DNA of 27,412 nt from CAZBBB01 sp964490005 (GTDB lineage Bacteria > Planctomycetota > B15-G4), in contig CAZBBB010000037.1 in assembly GCA_964490005.1 (NCBI GenBank), positions 1 through 27,412 of the forward strand. Direction: 5' to 3'. How positions within the stretch are numbered: the stretch's first letter is position 1; each line of letters opens with the position of its first letter. The position numbers and the translations under genes are program-made. Of this stretch, positions 21,806 through 27,412 are shown one piece after another. The notes beneath the pieces are model-generated. The model was given only the letters and a program-made list of their open reading frames with translations. It was not told the DNA's origin and made no database searches.

Positions 21806-23566
21806 CTAGCGGTCGGGAGGCACGGGCCGCAGCGTCGTCCGCCCGCCGTCGTGCCGCGCTTCCCACGCACCCGGGCCGGTCGGGGTCGGAAACACGTGCT
21901 CGAGACGTGCGCCGTCGGGCGCCCGCAGCAGCAGGCGCTGCAGGCGCGCCTCGCCGAGGCCGAGCAGCAGGTGCGGCTCGCTGGGTCCGAGATACGAGGA
22001 CTGCTGTCCCGCCTGGCGCACGAGCCGACGCCCGTCGTCGAGCCGGGCCTCGACGCGCGTGCCCGGACGCAGGCCGCGCAGCGTCACGGCGCGCCCGCCG
22101 AGCCGGTTGACGTACAGGCGCGCCCGTCCGCCGCACTCGGTGAGCAGCAGGTCGAGGTCGAGGTCGCCGTCGAGGTCGGCGGCGTACAGTCCGCGCCCCA
22201 CCAGCGGCTCGGCGACGAAGGCGCCGGCCTGCGCGTGCAATTCGGTGAAGTGCCCGGCTCCGTCGTTGGCGAAGAGCTGCGGGCGCTGCCTCCAGCTCTT
22301 GCCGTCGTTGTAGAGATGGATGTTGTCGATGATGTGGCCGTTGGTCACGGCCAGGTCGAGGTCGCCGTCGGCGTCGAAGTCGGCCAGCACCGTGCCGAAG
22401 CCGACCGGCAGGCGGCTGGGCGCCTCGAGGCCGGCGACGATCGTCGCGTCGCTGAACAGCCCGCCGCCCTCGTTGCGGTACAGCGTGTTCGACTCGTCGT
22501 CGAAGTTGGTCACGAAGAGGTCCTCGTCGCCGTCGCCGTCGACGTCGCCGCTCGCCAACCCCATGCCTGCTTCGGTGCGTCCGTTGCCGTCGACGCCCGT
22601 GCCCGAGAGCAGCGTGCCGTCGCCGAAGCTCCCGTCGCCGGCGTTGATCCAGAGCTTGTTCTCGACGCTGTCGTTGGCGACGTACAGGTCGTGGTCGCCG
22701 TCGGGCTCGAGGTCGAAGGCGATCGCGCCCAAGCCCTTGCCCGGGTCTTCGGGCGGGCGCTGCAGGCCGGCCGCCTCCGTGGCGTCGTAGAATGTCCCGT
22801 CGCCGCGGTTGCGCCAGAAGCGCGGCGGCAGGCCCGCGTAGTGGTCGGGATGGCAGGCCGAACGCCAGCCCGGCCGGCGTTCGCCGCACCACAGCGGCTG
22901 CGTGACGTCGACCTGCACGTAGCCCGTCACGAACAGGTCGGGCGCGCCGTCGCCGTCGGCGTCGAAGAAGGTCGCGGCCGTGGTCCAGCGCTCGTCGTGC
23001 AGGCCGGCGGCGGCCGTGCCGTCGGTGAAGCGTCCGGTGCCGTCGTTGAGCAGCAGCACGTCGGGGCCGAAGTTGCTCACGTACAGGTCGAGGTCGCCGT
23101 CGCCCTCGACGTCGGCGACGGCCACGCCCATGCCGTAGCCGTCGTGCGCGGCCGCACCGCTGGCCGCGGTGGCGTCGGTGAAGACGCCGGCGCCGTCGTT
23201 GAGGTACAGGCGGTTGACGGGGCGGGCGCCCGCGTGCGGCAGGCCCGGCAGCGGCCCGCCCTGCACGAGGTAGAGGTCGAGGTCGCCGTCGCCGTCGGCA
23301 TCGAAGATGGCCGCGCCGGCGCCCATCGTCTCGGGCAGGTGCTTCTCGGGGCTGAGACCCGCGTCGTGCGTGAAGTGCAGGCCGCGTGACAGCGCCTCCT
23401 CCGTGAACCACGCCTCGCCCGCGGCGGCGGGCTCGATCGCGGCGGCGCCGTGTGCCGTGCCGGCCGCCTCGGCGCCGGACGCGTTCGTCGGCGCGTCGGA
23501 CCCGCAGGCAGACAGGGCGAGCAGCAGGGCCGCGCTGAGGCAGGGCGTCGTCGTCGCATCGCGCAT
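21806..23566 (-). CDS. CRTAC1-type FG-GAP/ASPIC-UnbV lipoprotein (copy B)
   Basis: The product is 586 residues. It has a lipoprotein signal (AALLLALSAC), then a seven-bladed beta-propeller of FG-GAP/VCBS repeats. These have many calcium-binding loops of type DxDGDGDxDL (FDADGDGDLDLYL, VEGDGDLDLYV, DVDGDGDEDLFV, DFDADGDLDLAV, DLDGDLDLDLLL). The C-terminal ~90 residues are a shortened ASPIC/UnbV domain (GTRVEARLDDGRRLVRQAG, SSYLGPSEPHLLLGLG). A Cys-containing insert (CGERRPGWRSACHPDHYAGL) is shared with copy A. Likely calcium-stabilised and exposed in the envelope; ligand unknown. Starts 5 bases after the stop of the TPR gene. Confidence 0.88.
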   Translation of the reverse strand: MRDATTTPCLSAALLLALSACGSDAPTNASGAEAAGTAHGAAAIEPAAAGEAWFTEEALSRGLHFTHDAGLSPEKHLPETMGAGAAIFDADGDGDLDLYLVQGGPLPGLPHAGARPVNRLYLNDGAGVFTDATAASGAAAHDGYGMGVAVADVEGDGDLDLYVSNFGPDVLLLNDGTGRFTDGTAAAGLHDERWTTAATFFDADGDGAPDLFVTGYVQVDVTQPLWCGERRPGWRSACHPDHYAGLPPRFWRNRGDGTFYDATEAAGLQRPPEDPGKGLGAIAFDLEPDGDHDLYVANDSVENKLWINAGDGSFGDGTLLSGTGVDGNGRTEAGMGLASGDVDGDGDEDLFVTNFDDESNTLYRNEGGGLFSDATIVAGLEAPSRLPVGFGTVLADFDADGDLDLAVTNGHIIDNIHLYNDGKSWRQRPQLFANDGAGHFTELHAQAGAFVAEPLVGRGLYAADLDGDLDLDLLLTECGGRARLYVNRLGGRAVTLRGLRPGTRVEARLDDGRRLVRQAGQQSSYLGPSEPHLLLGLGEARLQRLLLRAPDGARLEHVFPTPTGPGAWEARHDGGRTTLRPVPPDR

Positions 23567-23571
23567 GGCGT

Positions 23572-24675
23572 TCAGAAGTCGCAATCCCCCCCGGCCTGGT
23601 CGAGTCGGAGCATCAGGTCGGCCTTGCGGAGTCGCTCCTGGATCTGCGCGTCGGCGGGACGGCGCGCGAGCGCCGCGCGAAAGTGCGTCGCGGCCGACTC
23701 GGCGTCGCCGGTCTCGAGCGCCAGGTCTCCGGCGCGCACGAGCAGGCGCACGTCCGGCACGCGCGCGTCGGCGGCGAGCAGCAGACCGATCGCCGCGGCG
23801 CGGTCGCCGCGGTCCTCGGCCAGCAGCCGCGCGTGGCGCAGCGCGATCGGCGCCGTCTCGGCGGGCGCGGCGAGGGCCAGGGCGCGCTCGTAGCAGGCCG
23901 CCGCCTCGTCGAGGCGAGCGAGCGCACGCTCGACGTCGCCGAGCGCGGCGTGATTGGAGGCGTGCGCGGGGTCGAGGAGCAGCGCGGCGAGCGCCGCGTC
24001 GCGTTCGTCGAGCAGCGGCACGAGCTCGCGGTGCCGCGCGAGCACGGCCAGCGCCTCCTCGCGCGCGCCGGTGCGCAGCAGCGCCTGCCCCAGCCCGTGC
24101 AGCGCCTGCCGGTCGAGCGGATCGGCCGCCTGGGCCGCGCGGAACTCGACCACGGCCTGCTCGGGACGGCCGTCCAGCAGCGCGTGGCGCCCGCGCAGCG
24201 AGCGCAGGCGGCCGTCGGAGTCGGGGAGCACGTCCGCCGCCGCTTGCAGGGCACGGCCCACGTCGTCGAGTCGGCCGAGCGCGAGCAGCGCGTCGATGCG
24301 CATCAACAGCGACTCGGGCGTCGTGCCTTGAAGCAGGTCGAGCGCCTCGTCGTAGCGCGCCAGCATGTACAGCGCGCGGCCGCGCTCGTCGTCGACCTCG
24401 TCGCCGAGCGGGGCGAGCGTGGCGAGCGCGGCGAGAAACTGCTGCACCTCGGTCTGCCGGCGCGCGAGCCGCCGACGCAGGCTCTCGTCGTCGGGGCGGG
24501 CCGCCAGATCGGCCTCCATGAGCGCCAGCGCCTGCCGGCGCTGGCCGGCGGCCCACATCGCCTCGGCCATGTCGGCCTGCTGCGCGTGCGCCGTGCCGGG
24601 CCCGAGTCCGGCGGCGCCCAGGACGAGCGCCAGCGCGAGGGTCGAGCCATGCGTCGCACGTCGCGCGGGCCTCAT
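23572..24675 (-). CDS. Exported TPR protein
   Basis: The product is 367 residues with a signal peptide (STLALALVLGAAGLGPGTAHAQ) and TPR repeats over most of its length: RPDDESLRRRLARRQTE, DPLDRQALHGLGQALLRTGAREEA, LDEAAACYERALALAAPAETAP and DAESAATHFRAALARRPADAQIQ. It is probably a periplasmic scaffold. ATG 24675 has GGAGGT 7 bases upstream, the strongest ribosome site in the operon, and overlaps the stop of CRTAC1 copy A (ATGA). It lies between the two CRTAC1-type genes, which suggests a functional pairing with them. Confidence 0.82.
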   Translation of the reverse strand: MRPARRATHGSTLALALVLGAAGLGPGTAHAQQADMAEAMWAAGQRRQALALMEADLAARPDDESLRRRLARRQTEVQQFLAALATLAPLGDEVDDERGRALYMLARYDEALDLLQGTTPESLLMRIDALLALGRLDDVGRALQAAADVLPDSDGRLRSLRGRHALLDGRPEQAVVEFRAAQAADPLDRQALHGLGQALLRTGAREEALAVLARHRELVPLLDERDAALAALLLDPAHASNHAALGDVERALARLDEAAACYERALALAAPAETAPIALRHARLLAEDRGDRAAAIGLLLAADARVPDVRLLVRAGDLALETGDAESAATHFRAALARRPADAQIQERLRKADLMLRLDQAGGDCDF

Positions 24676-26519
24676 CGCGAAACCTCCGCCGGGTCGACGA
24701 AGGGCTCCTCGCGCACGTTGGTTCCGCCGTAGTCGATCAGGTAGCGGCGGTCGGCGGCGAGCGGGCCGTGGCGGCTCGTCGCGCCGCCCGGCCAGCGGAT
24801 CTCGAGGCTCTCGACGCGCTCGGCGCCGCCGAGGCCGATCACCAGCTCGGTGTCGGAGTGGCTGGCGTAGCTGCCGCCCGAGACGAGCTGGCGCACGATC
24901 CGCCGCTCGCCGCAGTGCAGCACGAGCTGCGCGCCCTCCGCATCGGCGCGCCCGCCGGGGCCGGCCAGGCGCAGGGCGATGCGGTGGCGGCCCGCGCCGT
25001 CCGCCGGCAGGTCGTTGCGCAGCACCCACGGCGCGCCGGCGCTGTTGGTCACGACCAGATCGTCGTCGCCGTCGCGGTCGAGATCGACGCGCGCCGCGCC
25101 GCGCCCGACGCGCGGCACGCGCAGCGAGTCGCCGAGGCTCTCGGGCGCGAGGGCGAAGCGTCCCCGGCCGTCGCCGAGGTAGAGCTGGTCGCGCTGCGCG
25201 TAGCTGCTGAGGCTCTCGAGCCGCTCGATGTTGTCCTGGATGTGCCCGTTCGCGACGTAGATGTCGAGGTCGCCGTCGAGTTCGGCGTCGAAGAACAGCG
25301 TGCCGAAGCCGAGGCTCGACAGGCTCGGGATGCCGGCGCCGCTGCTCACCGAGACGTCGGTGAAGAACAGCCGGCCGTCGTTGCGGTACAGCGTGTTCGA
25401 CTCCTGCTGGAAGTTCACGACGTACAGGTCGGCATCGCCGTCGCCGTCGAGATCGCCGGCGTCGACGCCCATGCAGGCCTCGCTGCGGCCCTCGGCGTTG
25501 AGGTCGACGCCCGCGGCGCGCGCGATCTCGGAGAAGCGCCCGCCGCCCTCGTTGCGCAGCAGCAGGTTGGGCTGACTGTCGTTGGCGACGAACAGCTCGG
25601 GATCGCCGTCGCCGTCGAGGTCGGCGGCCACGACCGCCAGGCCCTTGCCGAGCGTGCCCACCAGACCGGCGGCGGCCGAGCCGTCGGTGAAATGGCCGCG
25701 GCCGTCGTTGATCCACAGCCGGTCGTCGAGGCCGGGCCAGTAGTCGACGTGGCAGTAGCTGCGCAGCTCCTTGCTCGGGCCGCAGAAGACGTGGCTCGCC
25801 ACGGGCATGTCGAGGTAGGCCACCGAGTACAGGTCGAGATCGCCGTCGAGATCGACGTCGACGAAGGCGCTGGCGGCGGTCCACGGCGGGTCGGACAGGC
25901 CGCGCTCGCGACCCTCCTCGCGGAAGCGCGCCTGCCCGTCGTTGATGAACAGTCGCGAACGGCCGTAGGCGGTGACGTGCAGGTCGCGGTCGCCGTCGGC
26001 ATCGAGATCGCCGACCGCGACGCCCATCGCGTAGAAGGGCACGTCGAGCCCGCTGCCGGCGGTGATGTCGGCGAAGCGCCAGCCTCCGAGGTTCTTGTAG
26101 AGGCGCGCGGTGCCGCCCGAGCGGTGGGTGGCGAAGGCGCGCTCCTCTTCGGTGAACTCGTCCTCGGGCAGCGTGCCGCTCTGCACGAAGAGCAGGTCGG
26201 GCAGGCCGTCGCCGTCGAAGTCGGCCGCCGCCACGCCCGAGCCCATGGTCTCGAACAGGAACTTGCGGCCGCGCCCGCCGTGTTCGTGCAGGAAGTCGAT
26301 GCCGCTGGCGGCGGCGACGTCGCGCAGGCCCGCGGCGGCCGGCGTCGTCGGCGCGGACGCGGGCGCGCCCTTCGGCGGGTGCGACGCGTCGGCCGCGCCC
26401 TCGCCGCAGGCCGACAGTGCGCCCGCCAGGACCAGCGCGCCGAGCATCGCGGCGCGCGCCGAGCCGCGGCGCGGCGCGCGCGCGGCGCGGTCCGCGGAGA
26501 GCGCTGCGTCCGCGCTCAT
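24672..26519 (-). CDS. CRTAC1-type FG-GAP/ASPIC-UnbV lipoprotein (copy A)
   Basis: The product is 615 residues. After a basic, alanine-rich N-terminus comes the signal MLGALVLAGALSAC (lipobox Cys38). Then come FG-GAP repeats with calcium-loop motifs (DFDGDGLPDLLFV, DLDADGDRDLHV, DLDGDGDPELFV, DLDGDGDADLYV, ELDGDLDIYV, DLDRDGDDDLVV) and a complete ASPIC/UnbV domain at the C-terminus (GAQLVLHCGERRIVRQLVSG, SYASHSDTELVIGLGGAERV, LEIRWPGG). The Cys insert CGPSKELRSYCHVDYWPGL is shared with copy B. ATG 26519 overlaps the upstream TPR stop; ATG at 26447 is an alternative that leaves the lipobox intact. Confidence 0.88.
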   Translation of the reverse strand: MSADAALSADRAARAPRRGSARAAMLGALVLAGALSACGEGAADASHPPKGAPASAPTTPAAAGLRDVAAASGIDFLHEHGGRGRKFLFETMGSGVAAADFDGDGLPDLLFVQSGTLPEDEFTEEERAFATHRSGGTARLYKNLGGWRFADITAGSGLDVPFYAMGVAVGDLDADGDRDLHVTAYGRSRLFINDGQARFREEGRERGLSDPPWTAASAFVDVDLDGDLDLYSVAYLDMPVASHVFCGPSKELRSYCHVDYWPGLDDRLWINDGRGHFTDGSAAAGLVGTLGKGLAVVAADLDGDGDPELFVANDSQPNLLLRNEGGGRFSEIARAAGVDLNAEGRSEACMGVDAGDLDGDGDADLYVVNFQQESNTLYRNDGRLFFTDVSVSSGAGIPSLSSLGFGTLFFDAELDGDLDIYVANGHIQDNIERLESLSSYAQRDQLYLGDGRGRFALAPESLGDSLRVPRVGRGAARVDLDRDGDDDLVVTNSAGAPWVLRNDLPADGAGRHRIALRLAGPGGRADAEGAQLVLHCGERRIVRQLVSGGSYASHSDTELVIGLGGAERVESLEIRWPGGATSRHGPLAADRRYLIDYGGTNVREEPFVDPAEVSR

Positions 26520-27412
26520 CGTGCCGCGCCTCCGCAGTAGCGCTCGAGCAGCGCGTGCGTCTGCTCCTCGCTCAGCGCCGCGGCGTAGCGCTCGGCGTAG
26601 GCGCGCACGGTCGCGCAGGCCGCGTCGCGCTCGCCGGCGCCGAGCTGCGCGTCGGCGAGTTGCTGGAAGCCCGCCGGCCAGTCGGGGTAGGCCGCCACGA
26701 TGCGCTCGAGGACGGCGCGCCGCGCCGCGGCGCCCTCCGGCGCGCGCATCTGCACGTTGTCGGTGAGCTCGATGAACAGGCCGAGCAGCTCGTCCCAGCG
26801 CTGCGCGGCCGGCTCGTCGCCGAGGCGGCGGCTGACGTCGGCCAGGCCCTTGAGCGCCTCCTTGTAGTCGGGCCGCCCGCTGCGCGCCGCTTCGAAAGCC
26901 GCGCGCGCCGGCAGGAACTCGCCGTCCTCGAGGAGCAGACGGCCCTCCATCGCGCGGCAGCGGTAGGCGCGCTCGGCGGGCAGATCGGCGGCCGCCCGGA
27001 GCGCCTCCCGCGCCAGGTCGCGCCGGCCCTGCTGGTCGTGCGCGAGCGCCTGCTGGTAGAGCGCCTCGCCGCGCAGCGCCTCGTCGGCGAGCAGCGCCTC
27101 GATGTGCCGCAGCGCCTCGTCGTACTTCTCGAGGCGCACCTGCAGCGTGACGATCGAGAGCAGCGTGAGCAGATCGTCGGGCCGCGCCTGCCACGCGCGC
27201 AGGAAGTGCTCGAGGGCCTGCTCGTGCAGGCGCAGTTCGGCGTAGTTCCGGCCGAGGCGATAGTTGAGGCCGTAGTGGTCGGGCTGGAGCGCGAGCGCGG
27301 CGCGCAGCGCGTCGATGCGCGGCGGCAGCAGTCCGCCGGCCTCGTCGAGCGCGACGGCCTGCTTGCGCGCCGCCTCGACGGCGGCCGGGTCGGCGGGCGC
27401 GGCGGCCTCCGC
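26516..27412 (-). CDS. TPR protein, N-terminus beyond window
   Basis: The frame is open from 27412 to the TGA at 26518-26516, about 298 codons, so the start is outside. TPR repeats run throughout: LQPDHYGLNYRLGRNYAELR, ARPDDLLTLLSIVTLQVRLEKYDEALRHIEALL, GEALYQQALAHDQQGRRDLA, GRPDYKEALKGLADVSRRLGD and YPDWPAGFQQLADAQLGAGERDAA. A start at GTG 27139 would cut through a repeat and is not credible. The stop overlaps the CRTAC1 copy A start (ATGA), making a TPR + CRTAC1 pair that is repeated once downstream. Confidence 0.78.
   Translation of the reverse strand, partial: AEAAAPADPAAVEAARKQAVALDEAGGLLPPRIDALRAALALQPDHYGLNYRLGRNYAELRLHEQALEHFLRAWQARPDDLLTLLSIVTLQVRLEKYDEALRHIEALLADEALRGEALYQQALAHDQQGRRDLAREALRAAADLPAERAYRCRAMEGRLLLEDGEFLPARAAFEAARSGRPDYKEALKGLADVSRRLGDEPAAQRWDELLGLFIELTDNVQMRAPEGAAARRAVLERIVAAYPDWPAGFQQLADAQLGAGERDAACATVRAYAERYAAALSEEQTHALLERYCGGAAR

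Noticed and set aside
22140..23300. Recurrent GTCGCCGTCGCC-type DNA repeats, at first glance a tandem repeat or CRISPR-like array
   Set aside because: They are the coding sequence for Asp-Gly-Asp repeats in the propeller blades, at blade spacing and with no conserved spacer-repeat pattern; the same holds at 25060-26230.
21308..23389. A plus-strand frame with repeated VEVEVAVAV-like strings, suggestive of a repeat protein
   Set aside because: The repeats are the antisense reading of the calcium loops (DxDGDGDxDL) of the CRTAC1 gene on the minus strand.

Overview
The window is about 27.4 kb of very GC-rich DNA, roughly 70% or more by eye. It is packed with genes in operons whose neighbours usually overlap by a few bases (ATGA or GTGA junctions). 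Lipoprotein signals, an O-antigen-ligase-type polymerase, a SurA/parvulin-like foldase and YajC point to a diderm bacterium. Several exported FG-GAP/ASPIC-UnbV, HEAT, VWA and TPR proteins, together with selenocysteine (Sec) machinery, recall high-GC Planctomycetota, Acidobacteriota or deltaproteobacterial lineages. No rRNA is present, so the assignment is only a suggestion.

Bases 1-4600 hold a selenium locus. It starts with the C-terminal part of selA, followed by selD, which overlaps it and is itself a selenoprotein: an in-frame TGA at 388-390 lies at the catalytic position and is followed by a bSECIS-like hairpin. The selC tRNA-Sec (anticodon TCA) lies at 4488-4584. Between selD and selC, on the minus strand, is an overlapping operon of a TPR protein, a FolD homologue with an unusual active site, and an exported HEAT-VWA protein.

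Bases 4600-14200 hold an envelope glycopolymer module. The minus-strand operon encodes an O-antigen ligase-like protein with a TPR tail, a PMT/ArnT-like glycosyltransferase with a TPR tail, and a sulfatase-fold enzyme with Thr in place of the usual Cys/Ser. A 338-base regulatory region (11871-12208) separates it from a divergent lipoprotein with an HEHRH zinc-protease motif. This region holds overlapping, oppositely oriented sigma-54-like promoters, an inverted repeat suitable for an activator, and two leader hairpins that look like an attenuator.

Bases 14189-17613 hold the minus-strand run yajC, yraN, a lipoprotein-type M24 aminopeptidase and a polyprenyl-phosphate sugar transferase. The last gene is probably functionally linked to the glycopolymer module. 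mnmA is divergent at 17699, followed by a small double zinc-ribbon membrane protein. A TPR protein (minus) and a zinc-ribbon/TM/coiled-coil/HEAT protein (plus) complete the section up to 20815.

Bases 20840-27412 hold a minus-strand operon that enters from beyond the window: TPR protein, CRTAC1-type lipoprotein, TPR protein, second CRTAC1-type lipoprotein, then a parvulin-like foldase. It looks like a duplicated TPR + CRTAC1 pair served by an export chaperone. No IS element, prophage, CRISPR array or rRNA was seen.
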